Source: an uncultured Collinsella sp. (lineage in GTDB: Bacteria > Actinomycetota > Coriobacteriia > Coriobacteriales > Coriobacteriaceae). From it: 45,530 nt of DNA. Each line of letters starts with the position of its first letter. The stretch's first letter is position 1. Positions 24,616 through 31,493 of this stretch are shown in pieces. A program made the translations under genes and the position numbers. Under the pieces are notes generated by a model, which was not told the DNA's origin, searched no databases, and worked only from the letters and a program-made list of their open reading frames with translations. The stretch lies in assembly GCA_902494555.1 (NCBI GenBank), contig CABUTR010000013.1, positions 1-45,530 on the forward strand, read 5' to 3'.

Positions 24616-24732
24616 GGGACGGGGATAAAAAACTCATTGATCCCCGTCCTTGGCAGCTCATTTGGGACGGGGCTTTTTTGACTGGTATGATTGGTGCGAC
24701 CATTCCAACCAGCTAAAAGAGCCCCGTCCCAA
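24616..24732. repeat. Two large hairpins sharing GGGACGGGG, before luxS
   Basis: Hairpin 1 is GGACGGGGAT (24617-24626) / ATCCCCGTCC (24640-24649). Hairpin 2 has perfect 12-bp outer arms TTGGGACGGGGC (24662-24673) / GCCCCGTCCCAA (24721-24732), further A/T pairing and an inner TTGGT/ACCA stem. The motif occurs four times in alternating orientation. They may terminate the kinase transcript (TTTTTT follows the left arm of hairpin 2) and/or shape the luxS leader. Confidence 0.6.
24662..24691 (+). promoter_or_regulatory. Candidate luxS promoter inside a hairpin arm
   Basis: TTGGGA (24662-24667), an 18-nt spacer and TATGAT (24686-24691) preceded by TGG form an extended -10 promoter. Its -35 is part of the left arm of the palindrome at 24662-24732. 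Not confirmed by any other signal. Confidence 0.4.
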
Positions 24733-24755
24733 TTTAACTACCGAGAGGAACTGCC

Positions 24756-25244
24756 ATGGAGCGTATCGCGAGTTTTTCCGTTGACCATCTGCTGCTCGAG
24801 CCCGGCGTGTATGTGAGCCGCATCGACTGCGATCCGGCGACCGGCGCCACCGTCACCACCTTTGACCTGCGCCTGACCACGCCCAATAAGGAGCCGGTCA
24901 TGAACACGGCCGAGTGCCACACCATCGAACACCTGGGTGCCACGTTCCTTCGCAATCATGCCGAGTGGTCGAGCCGCATTGTCTACTTTGGTCCCATGGG
25001 CTGCCGCACGGGCTTTTACCTGGTTGTTTTTGGTGAGCTGACGAGCGAGGAGATTCTGCCGCTCGTGCGTGAGCTGTTCGAGTTTGTCGCCAGCTTTGAG
25101 GGCGATGTCCCCGGAGCCGCTCCCGAAGAGTGCGGCAACTACCTGGACCAGAACCTTCCCATGGCTAACTGGCTCGCGCGTCGCTATCTCGACCGTGACC
25201 TGGCCGATATCGACGAGAAGCACCTGCACTATCAGCAGGCATAA
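24756..25244 (+). CDS. luxS: S-ribosylhomocysteine lyase (AI-2 synthase)
   Basis: 162 aa, full length. The metal motif is HTIEH (His55, Glu58 catalytic, His59), catalytic Cys83 is in GPMGCRTGFY, and the third metal ligand Cys126 is in CGNYLDQN. The enzyme splits S-ribosylhomocysteine to homocysteine and DPD, the precursor of autoinducer-2, in the activated methyl cycle. GAGAGGA precedes the start. It is monocistronic, bounded by hairpins upstream and the bgl-type promoter downstream. No SAM or SAH riboswitch was recognised upstream. Confidence 0.97.
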   Translation: MERIASFSVDHLLLEPGVYVSRIDCDPATGATVTTFDLRLTTPNKEPVMNTAECHTIEHLGATFLRNHAEWSSRIVYFGPMGCRTGFYLVVFGELTSEEILPLVRELFEFVASFEGDVPGAAPEECGNYLDQNLPMANWLARRYLDRDLADIDEKHLHYQQA

Positions 25245-25350
25245 GGGCCGCCCTCTGCCTCCAAACCGTTCACACGGAGATATCGACCGTTTAACTGTTT
25301 AGAAGTGTTTATTCGAGGTCATTAGCACTAGCTCGCTTAAACTAGTTCTC

Positions 25351-25432
25351 AGAGTGATATTCAGGCAAGGCTCCTGAAGCAGCATCTGTTGACATTGATT
25401 GTCGGATTCTGCTTCGGGAGCCTTGTTCTGTT
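25351..25432 (+). promoter_or_regulatory. BglG-type ribonucleic antiterminator (RAT) overlapping an intrinsic terminator
   Basis: A 17-bp stem, 25366-25382 with 25409-25425 (one G-U pair), followed by TTCTGTTT, forms a terminator. Its left arm overlaps a RAT-like segment (25351-25378) ending CAGGCAAGGCTCC, close to the CAGGCAAAACC end of known RAT sites. The first gene downstream encodes a BglG-type antiterminator, so this is an autoregulated sugar-responsive switch. GTTTA boxes and a TAAACT lie just upstream (25290-25345). Confidence 0.7.
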
Positions 25433-25443
25433 TAGGGGGGCAC

Positions 25444-26283
25444 ATGGAAATTGTTAAACGAATTAATACCAGCGCTGTCCTCTGCGTCGATGGAAATGGC
25501 AGACAGTTGGTTGCATTCGGCCGTGGTCTGGGGTTTAAGAATGTCGGAGACGAGGTCCCTCTTTCGGAGATTCAACGAACGTTTTATAACGTTAGCTCTC
25601 GCTACATCGCTCTCGTTGACGAGGTCCCCGACGAGCTTCTCGAGCTTACCTCGGATGTTATTGATATGTCGACAGGTTTGCTGCCTTATGAGGTGAGCCC
25701 TAATTTGCCGTTTATCCTTGCGGACCATATCGCGTATGCGGTTAAGCGCAAAGAGCAAAATATCGTTGTCCGCATGCCTTTATCGTTTGATGTCCGCCAA
25801 CAATATCCCGTCGAATTTAAAATCGGCGAGTATGCACTTAGGATAATCAGGAAACGTCTTAACGTTAGGCTTCCAGCTCATGAGGCAGTTGGAATTGCCA
25901 TGGCGTTTATCAATAACATGGCCGATTCGGACTCATGTGAAGTAGTTAAAGAGTTTAGCGCGGATATCTACGATCGTGTTCTGGAGGAGTCAACCGTTGC
26001 TGTTGAAAATCGGCTTGGCATTCAAGTTGATCGGGAAGGTTTCGATTACGCAAGGTTCGCAACCCATCTTCAGTACTTATTCAATAGGTTGAACTCTGGC
26101 GAAAGCATCGTGAGCGACAACCGCAAGATGTACCTCTCGCTCAAAAAAGAATATCCGGTGGCATCAATGTGCGTCGATGATATTGCTTCTGTTCTCAGCC
26201 GACTGACGGGGCGGGAACTTATAGACGAAGAAAGACTCTACCTCATGATGCACATCAATCGAATTGCATCGAAAACAAGGTAA
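25444..26283 (+). CDS. BglG/LicT-family transcriptional antiterminator
   Basis: 279 aa from ATG 25444, the GGGGGG site just upstream. Residues ~1-57 are the co-antiterminator RNA-binding domain (MEIVKRINTSAVLCVD...LVAFGRGLGF). Two PTS-regulated domains follow: PRD1 ~65-170 (PNLPFILADHIAYAVKR with its His, and LPAHEAVGIAMAF with its His) and PRD2 ~175-279 (FATHLQYLFNR and LMMHINRI). EII-dependent phosphorylation of the PRD His switches RNA binding. It sits in an operon with its EIIBC and an esterase. The gene uses more AGG/AGA and A/T-ending codons than the flanking genes. Confidence 0.9.
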   Translation: MEIVKRINTSAVLCVDGNGRQLVAFGRGLGFKNVGDEVPLSEIQRTFYNVSSRYIALVDEVPDELLELTSDVIDMSTGLLPYEVSPNLPFILADHIAYAVKRKEQNIVVRMPLSFDVRQQYPVEFKIGEYALRIIRKRLNVRLPAHEAVGIAMAFINNMADSDSCEVVKEFSADIYDRVLEESTVAVENRLGIQVDREGFDYARFATHLQYLFNRLNSGESIVSDNRKMYLSLKKEYPVASMCVDDIASVLSRLTGRELIDEERLYLMMHINRIASKTR

Positions 26284-26351
26284 TTAGTTGGCAAAGGCGC
26301 GAGCTTTGCTGATGGTTACATATAAAACTCAACATGGGAGAAATGGTATTT

Positions 26352-27722
26352 ATGGCAGATACAACCAAGCTCGCTGCCGAGATTCTCGAGATGGTGGGCG
26401 GCGCAGACAACGTTACATTTGTAGCTCACTGCATGACTCGTTTAAGGTTCAACCTTAAGGACGAAAGCATCGTAGACGATGCAAAAGTCAAGGCGATTGA
26501 TGGCGTGATCGACATTCGCCATTCCGCGGGGCAATATCAGGTGATTGTGGGACCTAAGGTCGATAAGGTCTATGAAATCGTTGCCAAGGAAACCGGGATT
26601 GATGCCGGAGATTCCGAGGCAAGCGAAGGAGAGACTAAGGGCTTTCTGGGAAAGCTAATGAAGTTCATCAGCGGCATCATGATGCCCGTTCTTCCTGCCT
26701 TGATCGCATGCGGAATGATAAACGCCATCCTTAGTATTCTGACGACGGCGGGTGCTGTTTCCGCCGAGAGCGGAATATACACTCTGCTGTACGGCATGGG
26801 AAATGCCTGCATGTATTTCATGCCCGTTCTTGTCGGATCATCTGCTGCTCAGTTCTTTGGAACCGATCGATATATCGGTGCGGTACTCGGCGCAATCCTG
26901 GTTTATCCGACTTTCGTTGCTGCGGCCGGAGCGGGCGATGCGCTGGATCTGCTCGGCATGAAGTTCACAATGGTGAGCTATTCCTCCACGGTGTTTCCTG
27001 CTATCGTGGCGGCTTGGTTCGCATCCGTTCTTAATAAGTGGCTGCGGGCGGTTCTTCCCGATGTTGTGGCATTTGCGCTCGTCCCGTTCCTGACGGTTGC
27101 TGTTGCCGCCCCCGTCTCGCTCCTTGTGATCGGTCCCGTTATTCAGCAGGCGAGCTCTTTGCTTGCGTCTGCAGTGCTGGCGGTCTATCAGCTCAGCCCC
27201 GTTCTTTGCGGCGTTATTCTCGGGCCGATATTCGGTCTCGTTATGATCCCCCTTGGACTCCATTGGGCCCTGATCGTGCTTTCCATCAACAATATTATGA
27301 CCGTCGGCTCCGATCCTATCCTTGGACTTCTCTGCTGCAGCATGGGTGTTGTCGGCGCTTGTTTGGCGTTTGCTCTCCGCTCGAAGGACCCGAGTGAAAA
27401 GAGTCTTGGGTTCAGCTGTGCCATTACGGGCTTTTTCGGGATTACGGAACCGGCGCTGTACGGCATCATCTTGGAGCACAAGAAGATCATTATCGCTTCC
27501 ATGGTCGCCGGAGCAATCAGTGCTGTTATTCCGGCGATTTTCAACACCTGTACGTTCGTTATGACGTCGAGCGGCATTTTTAGCTTTCCCGGTTATATGG
27601 ATCCTTCTGGTGATATGAGCAGCCTCATCGGCGCAATTCTTTGCAATGTCGTCGGTTTAATTCTTAACTTCGTTCTCGTTTACATCCTGTATCGCCCTGA
27701 TGAAGAGGCAGTAGTGGAGTAG
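26352..27722 (+). CDS. PTS EIIBC, beta-glucoside family (no EIIA domain)
   Basis: 456 aa from ATG 26352 with GGGAG ~10 nt upstream; ATGs at 26334 and 26343 are possible earlier starts. EIIB spans ~1-85 with phospho-Cys27 in VAHCMTRLRFNL. EIIC spans ~100-450 with about ten membrane segments and the loop GFFGITEPALYGI. BglF-type proteins usually end in a EIIA domain; this one stops at the last membrane segment, so it must borrow a glucose-type IIA encoded elsewhere. The substrate is probably an aromatic or other beta-glucoside, judging from the BglG partner. Confidence 0.88.
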   Translation: MADTTKLAAEILEMVGGADNVTFVAHCMTRLRFNLKDESIVDDAKVKAIDGVIDIRHSAGQYQVIVGPKVDKVYEIVAKETGIDAGDSEASEGETKGFLGKLMKFISGIMMPVLPALIACGMINAILSILTTAGAVSAESGIYTLLYGMGNACMYFMPVLVGSSAAQFFGTDRYIGAVLGAILVYPTFVAAAGAGDALDLLGMKFTMVSYSSTVFPAIVAAWFASVLNKWLRAVLPDVVAFALVPFLTVAVAAPVSLLVIGPVIQQASSLLASAVLAVYQLSPVLCGVILGPIFGLVMIPLGLHWALIVLSINNIMTVGSDPILGLLCCSMGVVGACLAFALRSKDPSEKSLGFSCAITGFFGITEPALYGIILEHKKIIIASMVAGAISAVIPAIFNTCTFVMTSSGIFSFPGYMDPSGDMSSLIGAILCNVVGLILNFVLVYILYRPDEEAVVE

Positions 27723-27772
27723 ACAATTATTCGGGATGTAAGCTGCCGAAAACCCCGCGGCAGATTGCATGT

Positions 27773-27812
27773 GGTGGGCTTGCCGTTGATTCACGCGAGC
27801 CCACCCTCATTT
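27773..27812 (+). terminator. Intercistronic hairpin after EIIBC
   Basis: GGTGGGCT (27773-27780) / AGCCCACC (27798-27805) followed by CTCATTTTTGG. It could terminate part of the transcripts before the esterase gene, or be read through by the antiterminator system. A smaller stem CTGCCG/CGGCAG precedes it. Confidence 0.55.
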
Positions 27813-27827
27813 TTGGAGTGACTAGCT

Positions 27828-28808
27828 ATGACAATTACTGCCGATATGACGTTTGGCGAAATCGCGCTCCTTCCTGAGTTCGCTGGCTTTGGCGAGCACC
27901 TTATGCTTTGCCGGCCTTCAACTTGGGAGCGCATGTGGAATAAACCCATTGTGTCTCATATGAATTCTGATGCTAATCCATATGAAACTGCTCGTGTTTT
28001 GCGTGGATTGAATCGAATTGTCGAGCTCGTGGATGACGGGAGGCAGGTTGCCTACGATATTTGGGATGAAGCCGACTGCATCCGTGATCCGACTCGGCGC
28101 AATACGAAACTGTTCTTCTTTCCCGGGAGACCTAGGGCTCCCTTTATCATTGCGGTTTCGGGCGGAGGTTATCAGAGCGTTTGTCATCAAGTGGAAGGCT
28201 TTCCCGTTGCCCCCGAGCTCAACGATGCGGGCTATAACGTGTTCGTGCTGTCATACAGGGTGAGGGTCGAGCCTTTGATGCCGCGCCCAATCGACGATTT
28301 AAATCGAGCCGTCCGTTTTGTCCTGGAGAATTCGGCGAAATTTAATGTCGCAAAAAGTTATGCAGTTATCGGCTTTTCTGCTGGTGCGCATTTAACTGCC
28401 GAGTGGGGGACGGACAACAAGGGATTTGCGTCCTACGGATGCGAGGCGCCAAAAGCCTTGGCCCTGTGTTATGCACCGATTGATCTTCATGGCTTTGAGA
28501 ACGCATCAGACAATAGATTTCTTGATTCGGTGTGCGGCGGGGCTGGTCGCGACTCGCTCGATGATTTCTGTATTAATCAGCATGTGTGGGAGCAGTATCC
28601 TCCGACATATCTTTGGCAATGCGCTGACGATGATATTGTATCGCCCGACAATTATGAAAAGATGGTCGATGCTCTGGATGCAGCTGGAGTACACCATGAG
28701 GGAGTCATGTATTCAGAAGGGGGGCACGCATTGATGAAGCCCCATGCGCCGGAGACCGACTACTGGTGTATGAGCGTTATTGAGTTTCTTAAAGATTATC
28801 TCGACTAG
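27828..28808 (+). CDS. Alpha/beta-hydrolase esterase in the BglG-EIIBC operon
   Basis: 326 aa, TTGGAG upstream. The oxyanion motif is SGGGYQS, the nucleophile is Ser184 in IGFSAGAHL, and likely acid and base are in CADDDIVSPDN and EGGHALMKPH. This is the BD-FAE/hormone-sensitive-lipase-like pattern of carbohydrate esterases. No signal peptide, so it acts in the cytosol, perhaps removing an acyl group from the imported glycoside. Codon usage is AT-richer than the genes around 20-24 kb, like the other two genes of this operon. Confidence 0.82.
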   Translation: MTITADMTFGEIALLPEFAGFGEHLMLCRPSTWERMWNKPIVSHMNSDANPYETARVLRGLNRIVELVDDGRQVAYDIWDEADCIRDPTRRNTKLFFFPGRPRAPFIIAVSGGGYQSVCHQVEGFPVAPELNDAGYNVFVLSYRVRVEPLMPRPIDDLNRAVRFVLENSAKFNVAKSYAVIGFSAGAHLTAEWGTDNKGFASYGCEAPKALALCYAPIDLHGFENASDNRFLDSVCGGAGRDSLDDFCINQHVWEQYPPTYLWQCADDDIVSPDNYEKMVDALDAAGVHHEGVMYSEGGHALMKPHAPETDYWCMSVIEFLKDYLD

Positions 28809-28931
28809 GAAGCTGCATGTCGCTTTTTGAGCGGGTGATTTCGTCATGCAATGTTTTCGGTATTGATCGTGGTCGTGGATGAATGATGTTCTAGAATGTT
28901 CATACTGTCACATAAACGAACAGGAGCGAAC

Positions 28932-29576
28932 ATGCATATCTACTCTGTATCAGATCCCGAGTTCAAATCCTATGGTCGCGTGTGGGATGACGTGCCGTCC
29001 AACCTGACCGCCCCGCTTGTCGAGGCGCTTGCGGCCACGCCCATCCCCGAGGGCAGCAAGTACGTGGCAAGCGCGTCAGAGCTCGAGGGCGTCAAGGGTG
29101 CCGATAAACTGGGCTTTCTCATGTTTGGCGGCCGTCCTTTCCAGCTGGGCTGGTGTAACGGCCACAACACGCAGCTCAACTGTCTGGAGTATCACCGCGC
29201 CAGCGAGTTTAACCTGGGCGCCCGCGACTTTATCCTGCTCGTGGCGCATCGCTGGGAGATCGAGGACGGCAAGCTCGACACCGCGTGCGTCAAGGCGTTC
29301 CGCGTGCCGGCGGGTACGGTCGTCGAAGTCTTCAACACCACGCTCCACTACACGCCCTGCATGGTCGACGACGGCGGCTTCCAGGTGATGGTGGCGCTGC
29401 CGGCAGGCACCAATGGCCCGCGCCCCGAGGCTGCGGCCGACATGCCTGCCGCCGGCGACAGCTACTGCTACTGGAAGGCCGACAAGTGGGTCCTCTGCCA
29501 CGCCGACAGCCCCAAGGCAGCCGAAGGCGGCTACGTGGGCCTCGTCGGCAAGAACCTCGACATCGCCTGTGACTAG
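28932..29576 (+). CDS. DUF4867 family protein
   Basis: 214 aa from ATG 28932 with AGGAGCG upstream. Sequence features such as FKSYGRVWDDV, HNTQLNCLEYHRASEFNLGARDFILLVAH, KAFRVPAGTVVEVFNTTLHYTPC and GYVGLVGKNLDI match what I know of DUF4867, a cupin-like family resembling ureidoglycolate lyase. The His/Glu in LEYHRASEFN and His in TLHYTPC could bind a metal. Family members turn up near sugar catabolism genes, but no reaction is established. The gene stands alone between the bgl-type operon and the repeat cluster, with GC content back to the window's normal level. Confidence 0.7.
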   Translation: MHIYSVSDPEFKSYGRVWDDVPSNLTAPLVEALAATPIPEGSKYVASASELEGVKGADKLGFLMFGGRPFQLGWCNGHNTQLNCLEYHRASEFNLGARDFILLVAHRWEIEDGKLDTACVKAFRVPAGTVVEVFNTTLHYTPCMVDDGGFQVMVALPAGTNGPRPEAAADMPAAGDSYCYWKADKWVLCHADSPKAAEGGYVGLVGKNLDIACD

Positions 29577-29584
29577 CATCTTCC

Positions 29585-29770
29585 GTCTCGATTTGTAACA
29601 TCTAGCGGGCTAAATCGTCTCTACCTGTTACAGATCGAGACAAACTGCAGGGGGCTGCCTGAAGATCTCGATCTGTAACACCAGGCCCGGTTTTGCCTGC
29701 CTAAATGTTACAGATCGAGTCAAACTTGCCCAAACCACCACAAAGGTGCCTGTCCCCTTTGTGGTGGTTT
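29585..29770. repeat. Tandem hairpin cluster upstream of GH1
   Basis: Unit 1 has arms at 29585-29600 and 29626-29641 (GTCTCGATTTGTAACA against its near-complement). Unit 2 has perfect 14-bp arms CTCGATCTGTAACA (29667-29680) / 29706-29719. Both are followed by CAAAC, so this is a duplicated ~60-nt hairpin. A third hairpin, AAACCACCACAAAGG (29732-29746) / 29756-29770 with loop TGCCTGTCC, follows. The remainder up to 29920 has only a short stem CGCTGCTT/AAGCAGCG (29866-29903). No gene is seen in this 344-bp gap. Confidence 0.65.
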
Positions 29771-29920
29771 GGGGCGGCGGTATCAGAAAGTGTCAGGCAG
29801 GGGCGGCTGCCGGGCGTCTGTGCGCGAAAAGAAGTGTCGACCTGCGCCGTTGCCGTTGAGTAGCGCGCTGCTTACGGGGATACTGAAGCCACGACAAGCA
29901 GCGTGTGAAAGGATTGATGC

Positions 29921-31351
29921 ATGGCTTTCCGTAAAGACTTCCTGTGGGGCGGCGCGACGGCTGCCAACCAGTGCGAGGGCGCTTACGATGTGGATGGCCG
30001 CGGCCTGGCCAACGTGGACGTGGTCCCGCACGGCAAGGACCGCTTCCCGGTCTGCCTCGGTGACCTCAAGATGCTCGAATGCGATGCCGACCATTATTAT
30101 CCGGCGCACGGAGCCATCGACTTCTATCACCACTACAAGGAGGACATCGCCCTCTTTGCCGAGATGGGCTTTAAGACCTTCCGCATGAGCCTGGCCTGGA
30201 CCCGTATTTTCCCCAACGGTGACGAGGTCGAGCCCAACGAGGCCGGTCTGGCCTTCTACGAGGACGTGTTCCGCGAGTGCAAGAAGTATGGCATCGAGCC
30301 GCTCGTGACCATCACGCACTTCGACTGCCCGATCCACCTCATCAAGGAGTACGGCGGCTGGCGCAACCGCAAGCTCATCGACTTCTACAAGAACCTCGCG
30401 ACGGTGCTCTTCACCCGCTACAAGGGCCTGGTCAAGTATTGGCTCACCTTCAACGAGATCAATATGATTCTGCACCTGCCGTTTATGGGCGCCGGTCTGG
30501 TCTTTGAGGAGGGCGAGAACCGCGAGGAGGCCAAGTTCATCGCTGCGCACAACGAGCTCGTGGCGAGCGCCTGGGCCACCAAGATCGCCCGCGAGATCGA
30601 CCCCGACGCGATGATCGGCTGCATGCTTGCCGCCGGCACCTACTACCCCTACAGCTGCCGTCCGGGCGACGTACGCGCCGCACAGCTCGATAACCAGCAG
30701 AACTACTTCTTTGTGGACGTTCAGAGCCGTGGCTACTATCCGGCGTGGGCACTCAAGAAGTTTGAGCGCGAGGGCATCGACGTGGGGATGACCGACGAGG
30801 ACAAACAGATCCTTGCCGAGAACACGGTCGACTTTATCAGCTTTAGCTACTACAGCACCCGCTGCTCCGCCGGTGTCGACAACCCCGATGTCGAGAGGAC
30901 CCAGGGCAACGCCTTCGCCGGTGCCAAGAACCCCTACCTGCAGGAGAGCCAGTGGGGCTGGGCAATCGACCCCATGGGCTTCCGCATCACGCTCAACGAC
31001 ATGTACGACCGCTATCAAAAGCCGCTGTTTGTGGTCGAGAATGGCTTGGGCGCCAAGGACGTTGTCGAAGAGGACGGCTCCATCAACGACGACTACCGCA
31101 TCGATTACCTGCGCCAGCACATCCAGGCCATGCGTGATGCCGTGACCGAGGACGGCGTGGACCTGATGGGCTACACATCCTGGGGCTGCATCGACCTGGT
31201 GAGTGCCTCGACGGGCGAGATGTCCAAGCGCTACGGCTTCATCTACGTCGACCGCGACGATGCAGGCAACGGCACCCTCAAGCGTTCCAAGAAGAAGAGC
31301 TTCGATTGGTACAAGAAGGTTATTGCTTCTAATGGTGAGGACCTTTCCTAA
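29921..31351 (+). CDS. GH1 6-phospho-beta-glucosidase
   Basis: 476 aa, AAAGGA upstream. GH1 barrel with N-terminal signature KDFLWGGATAANQCEGAY, acid/base Glu179 in LTFNEIN, nucleophile Glu373 in VVENGLG, and the Trp-containing end GYTSWGCIDLVSASTGEMSKRYGFIYVD. The S..KRYGFIYVD loop is the phosphate-binding pattern of 6-phospho-beta-glucosidases. It therefore hydrolyses PTS-imported cellobiose-6-phosphate or aryl-beta-glucoside phosphates to glucose-6-phosphate in the cytosol. It is monocistronic, with a strong terminator. It could serve either EIIBC system in the window. Confidence 0.93.
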   Translation: MAFRKDFLWGGATAANQCEGAYDVDGRGLANVDVVPHGKDRFPVCLGDLKMLECDADHYYPAHGAIDFYHHYKEDIALFAEMGFKTFRMSLAWTRIFPNGDEVEPNEAGLAFYEDVFRECKKYGIEPLVTITHFDCPIHLIKEYGGWRNRKLIDFYKNLATVLFTRYKGLVKYWLTFNEINMILHLPFMGAGLVFEEGENREEAKFIAAHNELVASAWATKIAREIDPDAMIGCMLAAGTYYPYSCRPGDVRAAQLDNQQNYFFVDVQSRGYYPAWALKKFEREGIDVGMTDEDKQILAENTVDFISFSYYSTRCSAGVDNPDVERTQGNAFAGAKNPYLQESQWGWAIDPMGFRITLNDMYDRYQKPLFVVENGLGAKDVVEEDGSINDDYRIDYLRQHIQAMRDAVTEDGVDLMGYTSWGCIDLVSASTGEMSKRYGFIYVDRDDAGNGTLKRSKKKSFDWYKKVIASNGEDLS

Positions 31352-31387
31352 GGAAGCTGAGACACTCGACTTCAGAGTCTCCTGATC

Positions 31388-31426
31388 AAGGCGCCCGGCG
31401 AGCAGTTAATGCTTGCCGGGCGCCTT
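31388..31426 (+). terminator. Strong terminator after GH1
   Basis: 12-bp perfect stem AAGGCGCCCGGC / GCCGGGCGCCTT extended by AGCA/TGCT. There is no long T-run after it, but its position 36 nt past the stop and its strength support termination. Confidence 0.7.
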
Positions 31427-31493
31427 GCCGTCGGCGGATTTTGGGACATGTGGCCCGCTTTTTGGGCCCGCCTGTCGGTACACTAAAAGCACT

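Noticed and set aside
24587..24755. SAM or SAH riboswitch before luxS
   Set aside because: The region is explained by GGGACGGGG palindromes, and no conserved SAM/SAH core could be found.
29585..29770. CRISPR array
   Set aside because: Only two units, with the repeats themselves inverted within each unit and no regular spacers; no cas genes nearby.
31443..31470. Repeat shared between 31443-31470 and 40078-40101 (TGGGACA..TGGCCC..TTTTT)
   Set aside because: The similarity is short and interrupted; it could be chance in GC-rich intergenic DNA, so it is not listed as a repeat family.
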